Below are positions 32,154 through 40,597 of a stretch of DNA of 64,000 nt, one piece after another. This DNA comes from a virus, in IMG/VR virus record IMGVR_UViG_3300025770_000870, positions 62,001 to 126,000 of that record. One strand, 5' to 3'. Position numbers and translations under genes: made by a program. The notes under the pieces are model-generated. The model ran no database searches. It was not told the origin of the DNA and saw only the letters and a list, made by a program, of their open reading frames with translations. Numbering within the stretch: the stretch's first letter is position 1; the number at the start of each line of letters is the position of its first letter.

Positions 32154-32623
32154 AATATTTAAAGAAATTTGATAAAATAGATGAGTCTATTCATGATGGG
32201 ATGGTAAATGTTATTAGAAATATTCTAAGAGAAACTTATGACTCTAATAATGAGGCTAGTATAACTGATGTTATAAATAAATTTGCTGATAAATTATTCA
32301 TTGATGTTTCTGATAGAGAAGCTTTCTCAACTAGTATAATCGGTGAGATTATGGAAGAAAGTTTAAATGAATCTAGGATATATGACTATAAAATACTACC
32401 GGATGAAGCCTTAAAGGAATTAGAGATGTATGTTGATTATAATGATACTGATAATAAAATAGAGGTTGTTCCGGATCCAAGAGTTGATGGGTCTTTTGCT
32501 GTTAAAGTTTATAGAATAAATGATGACTATACTTTCCATTTATTGTGGAACAGAGGTGCTTATGATGAGGTTGAGTTTGATACATTCCCACCAATATCAA
32601 GTGACTTAAAGTTTTTTACCTGA
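32150..32623 (+). CDS. Leader-bearing hypothetical protein
   Basis: 157 residues: leader MKYLKKFDKIDES, helical first half (MVNVIRNILRETYD), beta-rich acidic second half (IEVVPDPRVDGSFAVKVYRI). No own box, as expected for an operon-internal gene. Confidence 0.68.
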   Translation: MKYLKKFDKIDESIHDGMVNVIRNILRETYDSNNEASITDVINKFADKLFIDVSDREAFSTSIIGEIMEESLNESRIYDYKILPDEALKELEMYVDYNDTDNKIEVVPDPRVDGSFAVKVYRINDDYTFHLLWNRGAYDEVEFDTFPPISSDLKFFT

Positions 32624-32647
32624 TAAAAAATCATAATAATATAACAA

Positions 32648-33043
32648 ATGAAAACTTTAAATAAATTAAAATTATACGAGGAGTTTGTGGAAGAACCAAC
32701 TATTAATCATTCATATATAAAGGCTAAGATGAAAGAATTATCTGAGTTAGTAAACTATACCTTAAAAAGTGATTTTGATAAAGGCGCTCATTTTGAATAT
32801 GGTATAACAGAAGATGATGTAGAAATTACATTGGTGTATAGAAATCACGAAATAGAGAATTCTATAACATTACAGATACTTTTTAACCTAGACTCATTGA
32901 TATTAGGATTCTATATGGGAGGTCCTGTTGACTATGAGGGCCACGAAGAACACTTTAGGGTGTCTTCAATAGAAGAAGGTATGGAATGTATAGAAAAGAA
33001 AATTTACGACGCTATAGGTGTCTCTGAGAAGAAAGAAATATGA
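32648..33043 (+). CDS. Leader-bearing hypothetical protein
   Basis: 131 residues: leader MKTLNKLKLYEEFVEE, then IKAKMKELSELVNYTL helix and beta strands (VEITLVYRNHEIENSITLQI split around residue 60). Overlaps the next gene by 4 nt. Confidence 0.68.
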   Translation: MKTLNKLKLYEEFVEEPTINHSYIKAKMKELSELVNYTLKSDFDKGAHFEYGITEDDVEITLVYRNHEIENSITLQILFNLDSLILGFYMGGPVDYEGHEEHFRVSSIEEGMECIEKKIYDAIGVSEKKEI

Positions 33044-33921
33044 AACACTTAACAACACATAACGAAGGTTTATTCAATTGGAGAAGAAATAGGGGTAAGG
33101 AACCTTTACATAGAGGATTCTCTAAAGATGATATGTACATATCCAGTGGTATTGGATATAAGAAAAGGATTGGTACATCACAATTAAAGGATTCTAATAC
33201 TTTTTACTCTATCCGTTTTCCTGATATGTCTTTAAATATGATAAAACAACACATAGTTTCTAAGAGAGATATTCATTCTAAAGGTATATTTGGTGACTTT
33301 GGTAGTTATAGAACAGACGGGCCTCGATATAGAGAAAAGAGTTGGGTTAAGAGCACATCTGTTTGGTATGATTGTGGGAATATATTTAACTCTCTTAGAA
33401 ATATATCAGATCAATGTGGGTATAGTTTGAATCAGTCTGTTCATGTTACATCTACACAAAAAGATACTAAGATAGTAGAAATAGTAAACTTTTCTTTTTA
33501 TAAATTAACTGGTATTTTATCAGATGGTATTGATGAATGTTTAACACTTTTATATAAGGTTGAAGAAGATGATAATTATTATCAGATAGGTCAGATAGAA
33601 AAAATAGAAGATAGTCCAGAAAGAAATATAGTGGATGAGGTTATAGAGGAAAATTTCTTGGAACTTATGGATGATGGTTTAATTACCTTTAAATCAGAGG
33701 AAATAAAAATAAAGGGTGTTGTTAATTATAAATGTTATGTTAAAGTATCAAAAGATATGACACCACAAGTTCTATTTAAGATATCAGAATGTTTATTAGT
33801 TGCTGCTCAAAGGTTGAATGATATTAACATTGATATTGATATAAAGTCTATGCAACATTCAGAAGATAGAAATACAAGAACTGGTACAACTGATATTGAG
33901 TTTACTGCTATTCAAAGATAA
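33040..33921 (+). CDS. Leader-bearing hypothetical protein
   Basis: 293 residues: leader MKHLTTHNEGLFNWRR. Contains SVWYDCGNIFNSLRNISDQC, a helix-strand unit like the small paralogue family, and IVEIVNFSFYKLTGILSDG. Last gene of the run; its end overlaps the convergent Nudix gene by 14 nt. Confidence 0.68.
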   Translation: MKHLTTHNEGLFNWRRNRGKEPLHRGFSKDDMYISSGIGYKKRIGTSQLKDSNTFYSIRFPDMSLNMIKQHIVSKRDIHSKGIFGDFGSYRTDGPRYREKSWVKSTSVWYDCGNIFNSLRNISDQCGYSLNQSVHVTSTQKDTKIVEIVNFSFYKLTGILSDGIDECLTLLYKVEEDDNYYQIGQIEKIEDSPERNIVDEVIEENFLELMDDGLITFKSEEIKIKGVVNYKCYVKVSKDMTPQVLFKISECLLVAAQRLNDINIDIDIKSMQHSEDRNTRTGTTDIEFTAIQR

Positions 33922-34453
33922 ATCCTAAATCTCTTAGTCTATCACCGTGGTCAAAAGCAAATCCATTTTTATTCATTTGATTTAATTCTTCAATCGAAAA
34001 CCATCTAGCTGATTGAGCATCATCCATACCGATTATATTGTTACCCATATCTCCAGGAATCTCAACAGTAAACGAATGAGCTTCTACCCATGATGTATCA
34101 CTATTTCTAGGATCTCTATTCTTATCATCAAAAACTCCTAATAGTTTGAATTTAGAATCTTCTATTTCCGATAGGTCTAATCCCGTCTCTTCTAGAATTT
34201 CTCTTTTACCAGCTTGTAACTCAGTCTCTAACCCAGGTTCCCATTCATTACCCCGATTAGCAGTAGTATCAACAAAACCACCAGGAATACTCCATTTATT
34301 TGGTTCTGCCTTAACAGACTCACCTCTTTGTATTAATAATACTTGTTGTGTACCATCAACTGTTCTAGTTACGATAGTATCAGCGGTTGGGTTTGGACCA
34401 ACATATCTTAATGATGGCTTGTCGAATGACTCAAATGTTTTTACAAATTTCAT
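33908..34453 (-). CDS. Leader-bearing Nudix hydrolase
   Basis: 181 residues. Leader MKFVKTFESFDK, then a Nudix fold with NKWSIPGGFVD and the Nudix box LETELQAGKREILEETGLDL (E76, R84-E85, E88-E89). An insertion separates the usual box Gly from E76. ADP-ribose/NADH-pyrophosphatase-like members share such insertions. Hydrolyses nucleoside diphosphates linked to another moiety. ATAATATATA box 4 nt upstream marks it as late. Inferred to be injected, perhaps to act on NAD- or ADP-ribose-derived signals or caps. Confidence 0.85.
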   Translation of the reverse strand: MKFVKTFESFDKPSLRYVGPNPTADTIVTRTVDGTQQVLLIQRGESVKAEPNKWSIPGGFVDTTANRGNEWEPGLETELQAGKREILEETGLDLSEIEDSKFKLLGVFDDKNRDPRNSDTSWVEAHSFTVEIPGDMGNNIIGMDDAQSARWFSIEELNQMNKNGFAFDHGDRLRDLGFIFE

Positions 34454-34457
34454 AGTG

Positions 34458-34467
34458 TATATATTAT
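34458..34467 (-). promoter_or_regulatory. Late-type promoter box ATAATATATA
   Basis: Minus strand, 4 nt before the Nudix ATG 34453; lies beside a host-type box that serves the opposite gene. Confidence 0.58.
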
Positions 34468-34477
34468 AAAATTTTTA

Positions 34478-34485
34478 TATATTTG
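34478..34485 (+). promoter_or_regulatory. Host-type promoter box TATATTTG
   Basis: 4 nt before ATG 34490. Confidence 0.58.
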
Positions 34486-34489
34486 TAGG

Positions 34490-34912
34490 ATGAGTAAATT
34501 ATACGGAGTTGCTTTAATAACCAATTCCAAAATTAGAGATTTGATATTGAGTTATGTTTTAGACGAAGAATCATTCAACAAGAATGATTATGTTTATGAT
34601 GGTGAGTATGATTATATTATTGATATCAATAACACACTCAATACAGATATCTCTAGATATACAAAGGTTTATAAAACATTAAATGGGGCTAAAAGACTAA
34701 GAGATAGTTTTGGAACAGATTCAGTAATGAGACTAAGGTACGCCATACCAGCAGGTGTTGGTTGGAAACGAGAATATAATACACCGACACATCAAGCTGT
34801 TATTATTGATATAACAAAAAAGTGGGATGATATAATCGATAAAAGAATTGAAGAACGTACTAAAATCTTTAATAAAGATATAGAGAGGTTAAAATCAAAG
34901 AAGTCCAAATAA
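34490..34912 (+). CDS. Hypothetical protein
   Basis: 140 residues, no leader (MSKLYGVALITNSKIRDL). YDGEYDYIIDINNTLNTD and TLNGAKRLRDSFGTDS; basic helical C-terminus. Host-type promoter, so probably early. No family recognised. Confidence 0.66.
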   Translation: MSKLYGVALITNSKIRDLILSYVLDEESFNKNDYVYDGEYDYIIDINNTLNTDISRYTKVYKTLNGAKRLRDSFGTDSVMRLRYAIPAGVGWKREYNTPTHQAVIIDITKKWDDIIDKRIEERTKIFNKDIERLKSKKSK

Positions 34913-35320
34913 CAAGTAAGCAACTTGTATAATCAACCCAATAATCATAAAAATAGTTCTATTTCTATAAGTCATTATCTTTGTTAACTTAGCAGTTGAA
35001 GTTGTTGATTGTGATTTCCATTTTAATGGATAAACTTTAGAATCTATTCTATTTCTAGTAACATAATAACTTCCATTATGGAAGAAACTAAATACTAAAG
35101 CCATACCAACAGTATTTAGTATAGAGAACCACCCAATGGTAAATGATAACATAACTCCTATTAATATAAGTATTATACCTCTTTGTGATGCGAACACAGG
35201 GTGTATTTCAAAGTCATTTTTAGATTTTGAAATTCCCTTGAAATACCAATAAAAACCTTCTCTAAATCCCTCTAACATTGAATATAATATCCAAAGTATA
35301 TTTGTTATTAATACTATCAT
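34895..35320 (-). CDS. Membrane protein (about four TM segments)
   Basis: 141 residues: LITNILWILYSMLEGFREGF, IILILIGVMLSFTIGWFSIL, VGMALVFSFFHNGSYYV and IFMIIGLIIQVAYLLFGLL. Function unknown. Separated by 5 nt from the upstream 36339 gene. Confidence 0.66.
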   Translation of the reverse strand: MIVLITNILWILYSMLEGFREGFYWYFKGISKSKNDFEIHPVFASQRGIILILIGVMLSFTIGWFSILNTVGMALVFSFFHNGSYYVTRNRIDSKVYPLKWKSQSTTSTAKLTKIMTYRNRTIFMIIGLIIQVAYLLFGLL

Positions 35321-35325
35321 AATTA

Positions 35326-36339
35326 TTATTTTTCTACTTTTACTCTAAAGTACAATTCATAAACATCAAAGACTTTAGTAACATCTCTTGAAAATCTTTT
35401 TGGTTCAGTAACAATCTTAAATGTTTTTTGTTCTTCATACCAATAAAATATTGTTATTAATATATTACCATCATTATCAATAATCTTATATCCCCGCTCG
35501 GCACTATGTGATTGTATATGTGGTCTAGATGCTTTAACTGGTACTAATTTTAATTCATGGCTTTCGATTTTACTGTAAAACTTAGTAACCCAAGTGTTGA
35601 ATAAAGACATTAGTTGTTCTCTATTATCAGATTTACCACTATCCATAGCAGTTTTTATAGCCCATTCCGATGGTAGTAAATCATTATTTAATATTCTTAT
35701 TTCATTTGGTAAAGTTCTAAGTTGTGCTTTATATTCATAAGTATCACCACTTGGTCTTCTCCAAGTAGAATCGAAACTTAATGAATACCCTTCTATTCGA
35801 GCACCATCTAGGTCACGGTACCTAACACCTCTGTGGTGATGGTCATCCACTATCTGTAAAGATTTTAATATATCTTCTACACCTTCATAATTAATAAAGG
35901 AATCACTTTGCTCTCTATCGAAAATTATTCTTATTGTAATATGATTTATATTTCTAATTGAATAATACACACTGGCTTTACCATCAAGCATTGATTTTAT
36001 CCTATGTATTGAGTTATAGATAGAGTCTATTATATTTAACTCTGATTCGAAATAAACACTCCCATTCCAATTCCTAACATCACCAGATCCACCATCAGAT
36101 ATAGATTTATCATTAATCGTTCTATCAAGTTCTATTTCGATACCTGGATAATAATCTTTAACATCTCTAGTTCTTCTGTGTGGGTAACCTGTTGATAGTG
36201 ATATGTAAACAGGATCTATCATATAAGTATATCCCAAATCAACCATATCGATAAATATTTCCTCGATATTATCATCATCAGCATTTATTCTTGATAACAA
36301 GTCTTCTTTACTTTCTAATATTTGGGAAAATTTTCTCAC
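35326..36339 (-). CDS. Leader-bearing hypothetical protein (GTG start)
   Basis: 337 residues. GTG at 36339 gives the leader MRKFSQILESKEDL with the late box 5 nt upstream. DDDNIEEIFIDMVDLGYTYMI is the family helix-strand signature also seen in the small paralogues, here followed by IEIELDRTIND and two more related halves (IYNSIHRIKSMLD, LPSEWAIKTAMDSG). Looks like a larger member of the family. Confidence 0.68.
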   Translation of the reverse strand: MRKFSQILESKEDLLSRINADDDNIEEIFIDMVDLGYTYMIDPVYISLSTGYPHRRTRDVKDYYPGIEIELDRTINDKSISDGGSGDVRNWNGSVYFESELNIIDSIYNSIHRIKSMLDGKASVYYSIRNINHITIRIIFDREQSDSFINYEGVEDILKSLQIVDDHHHRGVRYRDLDGARIEGYSLSFDSTWRRPSGDTYEYKAQLRTLPNEIRILNNDLLPSEWAIKTAMDSGKSDNREQLMSLFNTWVTKFYSKIESHELKLVPVKASRPHIQSHSAERGYKIIDNDGNILITIFYWYEEQKTFKIVTEPKRFSRDVTKVFDVYELYFRVKVEK

Positions 36340-36344
36340 ATAGA

Positions 36345-36354
36345 TATATATTAA
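36345..36354 (-). promoter_or_regulatory. Late-type promoter box TTAATATATA
   Basis: Minus strand, 5 nt before GTG 36339. Confidence 0.58.
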
Positions 36355-36369
36355 AATAAATCTATTTAA

Positions 36370-36558
36370 ATTGAAAAACCCACCGTTACAGCGGTGGGTT
36401 TTATTAACTCCTCGTTACAAGTATTAACTATTTTCTTACACCTGAGAACTTGCTAAACCTGGACTCACGGATTCACTTTTCAAGTAGAAAAGCTAACATC
36501 GTGTTAGAGAAGGAAATGAATTAAAGTTGTTTAATTCTGAATGTCTTTCTTTTTATTT
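36370..36558 (-). ncRNA. Candidate ~190-nt structured RNA
   Basis: Bounded on the minus strand by a host-type TATATTTG box (36565-36572) and the 9-bp terminator hairpin. Internal hairpins: GAATTAAA-caac-TTTAATTC and CTAACA-cga-TGTTAG. The only open frame is tiny (MLAFLLEK). No known class recognised (not RNase P RNA or tmRNA by visible motifs). Confidence 0.55.
36377..36400 (-). terminator. Strong terminator hairpin
   Basis: AACCCACCG-ttacag-CGGTGGGTT perfect 9-bp stem with T-rich flanks on both sides; ends the candidate ncRNA on the minus strand. Confidence 0.8.
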
Positions 36559-36564
36559 ATATTA

Positions 36565-36572
36565 CAAATATA
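36565..36572 (-). promoter_or_regulatory. Host-type promoter box TATATTTG
   Basis: Upstream of the candidate ncRNA on the minus strand, TSS expected near 36558. Confidence 0.55.
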
Positions 36573-36650
36573 GTGAAAAGTTTTTAATAAAAAATAAAAT
36601 TTTACATTTTTAATATATAATACTCATATTAGTTAAAATAAAAACAATAA

Positions 36651-37040
36651 ATGGGTCATATAGAGAAATTTAAGAGTTTTAGTAGAAGAAAAGTGGATAA
36701 AATAAGGAATCTTACTTGGGATGATGTTAAATCATTCGGTAATAAGAGTTGGGTTTACCTTAAACGTGAGAGTGATGAGACAAAACAAGCCGCTATGATT
36801 CTAAACAAAATGATATCTGGTAAAGATGTTACTAACAACGAAAAGAAATTCTTAAAAGAACAGAGCAAAGACCTTGTTAGGATAATATCAACCGGTGCTT
36901 TACCTATACCAATCACAGCTATCTTGGTATCTCTTGGTAAGAAATATAATTTTGAAGTTTTTCCTGGTGATCAAAAAGAATTAAAAGCTCTTATCGAAAA
37001 GGAAAAGGAAGAGTTGGGTGTTGCTATCGAAGAAGAATAA
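36651..37040 (+). CDS. Leader-like small protein with amphipathic C-terminus
   Basis: 129 residues: MGHIEKFKSFSRRK is a weak leader. Contains AAMILNKMISGKDVTNNEKK, EQSKDLVRIISTGALPIP and a C-terminal acidic helix. The pattern recalls small proteins annotated as LETM1-like in bacteria, but this is uncertain. Box TTAATATATA at 36610-36619, 31 nt upstream. Confidence 0.6.
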   Translation: MGHIEKFKSFSRRKVDKIRNLTWDDVKSFGNKSWVYLKRESDETKQAAMILNKMISGKDVTNNEKKFLKEQSKDLVRIISTGALPIPITAILVSLGKKYNFEVFPGDQKELKALIEKEKEELGVAIEEE

Positions 37041-37073
37041 TTAAACCACCAATATTATCGGTGGTCTAAACTA

Positions 37074-37832
37074 TTATTTTAAGTGGGGTAATACTTCTTT
37101 TGCGTAGTAATCATCAAACCCTTCAAGTAATCCAGTAATTGGAGTACTCTTATCAGTTATAATGATTTCATCAATGAAACCAAAGTCTAAAGCTTCTTGT
37201 GAGTTTAACCACTTATCTCTTCTAGCACTTTCTAATACTTCATCAAAAGATTTACCACTATTCTCAGCTAACATCTTAAATAAGATATAATTATACTTCT
37301 CAGATTCCATTTGTGAGATGCGATTATCAGCAACATGTCCTTGTGCACCACTCGATACTTGGTGAATCATAACCTTTGAGAAATTCAAAGATGAACGTTT
37401 GCCTTTTGTACCAGATGATAATAGAATAGAACCCATAGATGCTGCCATACCTGTGTTGATAGTTTCAATATCACAATCGATATATCTCATTACATCAACC
37501 ATAGATAATCCACTTTTAACTGAACCACCTGGTGAATCAATGTGCATCCTAATATCTCTTTTCTCCGCTGCTCCTTCTTCTACGGAATCAAGATACATCA
37601 ATTGTGCTTGTACAACAGTTGACATATTATCATTCACAACACCAGCAACCCATAAAATTCTTTCTCTCATTAATCTAGAGAAAATATCCATTTGAGTTAC
37701 TCTCATTTCTCTTTCTTCAAGTATGTATGGTGTCATACTATTCTCCATTTGTTTTTGGTAATAGTGTAAGTTCATAGAAGATAACCCCTCACTCTTTGCG
37801 TACTTATTAAAATCTTTCCCGTAATCTATCAT
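37074..37832 (-). CDS. clpP: ClpP-family serine protease
   Basis: 252 residues, longer than typical ClpP (~200) by an N-terminal extension of a type seen in Bacteroidota (YILEEREMRVTQMDIFSRLM). Catalytic triad present: S132 in GMAASMGSILLSSG, H157 in MIHQVSSGAQG, D206 in RRDKWLNSQEA. Forms tetradecameric chambers working with Clp ATPases. Divergent from rnpA. A phage copy may redirect host proteolysis or process virion proteins; it is not the expected prohead protease (T4 gp21 type). Confidence 0.95.
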   Translation of the reverse strand: MIDYGKDFNKYAKSEGLSSMNLHYYQKQMENSMTPYILEEREMRVTQMDIFSRLMRERILWVAGVVNDNMSTVVQAQLMYLDSVEEGAAEKRDIRMHIDSPGGSVKSGLSMVDVMRYIDCDIETINTGMAASMGSILLSSGTKGKRSSLNFSKVMIHQVSSGAQGHVADNRISQMESEKYNYILFKMLAENSGKSFDEVLESARRDKWLNSQEALDFGFIDEIIITDKSTPITGLLEGFDDYYAKEVLPHLK

Positions 37833-37905
37833 ATTTCTTAATTTAGTTATTAATCATATAAAGAATAATCAAAAAAGTTTAATTGTTATTTAATTACTTT
37901 ATCCT

Positions 37906-37913
37906 TATATTTG
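37906..37913 (+). promoter_or_regulatory. Host-type promoter box TATATTTG
   Basis: 5 nt before GTG 37919; indicates a leaderless rnpA mRNA and favours this start over the GTG at 37913. Confidence 0.6.
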
Positions 37914-37918
37914 TGATT

Positions 37919-38227
37919 GTGAAAAAGAGTTTAATACTTAAAGGTAAGAGTGAAATCGATAATTTGTTTACAACTGGGTATCCAGTTTCAAGTGATTTTG
38001 TATTTGCTAAAGTTTTATCTTCTGATTCAACTAAATTCCTATTCGCTGTTTCATCTAAGAAATTTAGAAGAGCAGTTGATAGAAATAGAATAAAAAGGTT
38101 GATGAGAGAAGTTACTCGTAAAATAGATATAAGTGGTGTTAAAATTGCTTTTATCTACACCGGAAAATATTTACCGACATACTCAGAAGTAGAATTATCC
38201 ATCAAATCAATAATCGGTAAAATATGA
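37919..38227 (+). CDS. rnpA: Ribonuclease P protein component
   Basis: 102 residues from GTG 37919. Signature FAVSSKKFRRAVDRNRIKRL contains the conserved RNR-x-KR core, followed by MREVTRK; N-terminal KKSLILKGKSEIDNLFTTG matches the family start, and the C-terminal half gives the FIYTGKY strand. Binds RNase P RNA and helps 5' tRNA maturation. No rnpB RNA is recognisable in the window, so it may work with the host RNA. Rare in phages. Own host-type promoter. Confidence 0.93.
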   Translation: MKKSLILKGKSEIDNLFTTGYPVSSDFVFAKVLSSDSTKFLFAVSSKKFRRAVDRNRIKRLMREVTRKIDISGVKIAFIYTGKYLPTYSEVELSIKSIIGKI

Positions 38228-38332
38228 CATATTAAGGAATCTTAACAATATAGTAACAATAAGATAGCACCATTTTATACATTTTTTTGACTTTTAGGTA
38301 TATATAAAATCAAATAAAAATGTATAAAATAA

Positions 38333-38950
38333 ATGAATCTTAAAATAAAATTATTATCATTACTAATGTTATTCACATTTAGTGGTATTTCTCAAATAAA
38401 TTATGAAAATTGGTCAACTCTGAATGTTTGTGGTGGTGTAAGTGATAAATTCAAGGTATACATGGAATTAGAACAAAGGTTCAATCATACAAACAAAAAA
38501 ATAAGATATCTACATGGTGATATTGGATTGGTATATAAAGTAGGTGATAAATTATCTATTGGTGGTTATTACAGAGAGTTATATGAAACTAAAAAGGGTG
38601 TTCGTGTTTCTGAAATTAGACCACATTTGGATATCTTTTATAAATTCAATAAGAATTGGAAAGTAAGAATAAGAAATGAATATCAAATAAAAGAATTTGA
38701 TGATGATATTTATAGACTGAGAATAAGAGGTACTTACAAATTGAACAAATTTGAAAATTTCAATCCATTAATACAAACAGAGGTTTTTTTAACACCAAAT
38801 GGGTTAGTTAGGAATAGATTAAATATAGCGACCTCAATAAAGGTAGGTGATAAATTAATTATAGAACCTGGTTACTTATTAGAATCTAATAATAAGTCAG
38901 GATGGACTAACATACACATTTTGTGGGTTAATACAAAAATTAAATTTTAA
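38333..38950 (+). CDS. Outer-membrane beta-barrel protein (DUF2490-like)
   Basis: 205 residues. Signal peptide MNLKIKLLSLLMLFTFSGIS, then regular amphipathic strands: FKVYMELEQRFNHTNKKIRYLHGDIGL-type segments, LSIGGYYRELYE, KVRIRNEYQIKEF, LNKFENFNPLIQTEVF. Strand pattern and NWSTLN start fit DUF2490. A phage-encoded OMP could mask a receptor or exclude other phages (inference); alternatively captured host gene. Confidence 0.78.
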   Translation: MNLKIKLLSLLMLFTFSGISQINYENWSTLNVCGGVSDKFKVYMELEQRFNHTNKKIRYLHGDIGLVYKVGDKLSIGGYYRELYETKKGVRVSEIRPHLDIFYKFNKNWKVRIRNEYQIKEFDDDIYRLRIRGTYKLNKFENFNPLIQTEVFLTPNGLVRNRLNIATSIKVGDKLIIEPGYLLESNNKSGWTNIHILWVNTKIKF

Positions 38951-39077
38951 TAGTTTATTTAAGTAAATTACAATATTCTTTGAAGTGTTTGATTCTATCA
39001 TATAATTTTATTGAAAAATAAAGCCGCTGATGCTAAAGGATATTTATCAACCACTATATTAAAAGGTGTGGTTATGG
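38951..39077 (-). pseudogene. Possible remnant of coding sequence
   Basis: Past the stop of the DnaJ-like gene the minus strand reads DKYPLASAALFFNK in one frame and YDRIKHFKEYCNLLK then stop in the next, as if a small gene had lost its start and a base. Weak evidence. Confidence 0.3.
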
Positions 39078-40559
39078 TTATTGACAATCATAACAAGGTC
39101 GTTCACCTCTCCCACTACAATCAGAACATTCTATGGTTGAATTACCATCACATTCAGTACAATCTACTTTACCCCTAGCATCACAATCCTCACAATCTAC
39201 ATCATGTTCTTCACCATCAGATCCTTCTTCTGTTATAGTTCCTCCACCATCACAATTTGAACAATTTTCTGTACCATATCCGTCACATTCTGGACAGTCT
39301 CTTTCACCACTACCACCACAATCATAACATTCCACTTCGCCTCCACCACCACATCCCTCACATCTATAATGTGAGCCTTCAGTATCTTCTAATATATAAC
39401 AATTACCACATTCATCTATTGATAGTGTACCATTATCTTTATTCCAATATTTCAAAGTGTCTAAGTAAGGATATTTTTCATATTCACCTGGTTTTATATC
39501 CACGATTATGTTCAAATTTGTATCATCACCATTAGGATCAATACAACTACCATTGGCGTTGGATGCGTTTCCACGTTTTGTATACCAACCATTCTCTTTA
39601 GCATAATCCTTAAATAATTGAACATCAGAATCATTGGCTGTGTATATTCTATCCATAAATCTTTTACCATCTCTCAATTTCCAAAGTAATGCTCTTCCTA
39701 AAATTTTATCTGTATCATCATCTGATTTATAAATAACCAAAGTACAAACTTCTGGATTAGAAATATAGATATCAAAAAATTCCTCATCAACAGCGGACAT
39801 ACAAGAACTACCTAATACGCCCCTCCTTGTCGAGTAATGTGAATAGTGATACCAATATCCTATTTTATCACCAGTAACTTCTTCAAATAGTGAAAATTTA
39901 TCATTAAATTTATCAATTGTTGCTTTATATAAATTAACAAATACTTCAATATCCTTATCAAGGAATTCTATATCATTAGTTTTAAGTAATGCTCTAATAG
40001 CTCTACCTACTTTAACTTCTTGTCTATTCGTTGACCAAATTTTATCCAATCTATCATCAACCTTTCTAATCTTTTCGGCATTTATGACCAATTCTGTACT
40101 TGGGAATTTAACATAAACAAATCTCTTACCCGATTCTTCCGAAACTGTTTCTTTAATAATTTCTCCTAGTTCATCATTTTCTGGTTTTATCAATTCCTCA
40201 CCAGGTGTGAATCCTAAAGCATCGAAAATAGTTTTATTTTTATATTCTCCTCCTTCATTTTTATTAAAAGTTAACCAACCACCATTATTACCAACAAATC
40301 TAACCTTAATATTTTCCTCACTCAGTATTTGTTGTGCTCTTCTATCTGGTATAAATGATACTTTATCATTTTTATCCATTACTATATCAAAATAATTAGA
40401 CCTAACGTCTAAATCTTTATTCTCAACATCTAAAAGTGATTTGGATACTGGGTTCTCTATTTTTGAAAGAGTGAGTCTAAATTTATCAGAATAAACGACA
40501 TCCGACTCCAATATTAACTCTAATGACTCATTTATGAAATCAAAATACTTTTTTAACAT
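39078..40559 (-). CDS. Leader-bearing protein with DnaJ-like zinc-repeat C-terminus (paralogue)
   Basis: 493 residues. Leader MLKKYFDFINESLEL. Central domain shares GSSCMSAVDEEFFDIY, KILGRALLWKLRDGKRFMDR and NDSDVQLFKDYAKENGW with the 28395 protein. C-terminal ~110 residues carry CxxCxGxG-type repeats (CEGCGGGGEVEC, CPECDGYGTENC, CSDCSGRGERPC). Divergent from 40598 with an AT-rich box between. Likely a virion protein. Confidence 0.78.
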   Translation of the reverse strand: MLKKYFDFINESLELILESDVVYSDKFRLTLSKIENPVSKSLLDVENKDLDVRSNYFDIVMDKNDKVSFIPDRRAQQILSEENIKVRFVGNNGGWLTFNKNEGGEYKNKTIFDALGFTPGEELIKPENDELGEIIKETVSEESGKRFVYVKFPSTELVINAEKIRKVDDRLDKIWSTNRQEVKVGRAIRALLKTNDIEFLDKDIEVFVNLYKATIDKFNDKFSLFEEVTGDKIGYWYHYSHYSTRRGVLGSSCMSAVDEEFFDIYISNPEVCTLVIYKSDDDTDKILGRALLWKLRDGKRFMDRIYTANDSDVQLFKDYAKENGWYTKRGNASNANGSCIDPNGDDTNLNIIVDIKPGEYEKYPYLDTLKYWNKDNGTLSIDECGNCYILEDTEGSHYRCEGCGGGGEVECYDCGGSGERDCPECDGYGTENCSNCDGGGTITEEGSDGEEHDVDCEDCDARGKVDCTECDGNSTIECSDCSGRGERPCYDCQ

Positions 40560-40597
40560 AATTATATTTCAGTTTTTATATATATTAAATACTATTT

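Noticed and set aside
37074-37832. ClpP as the prohead protease that trims the leaders
   Set aside because: Prohead proteases of T4-like phages are of the gp21 herpes-assemblin type; ClpP needs an ATPase partner and does not recognise such sites, so the trimming enzyme is probably encoded elsewhere.
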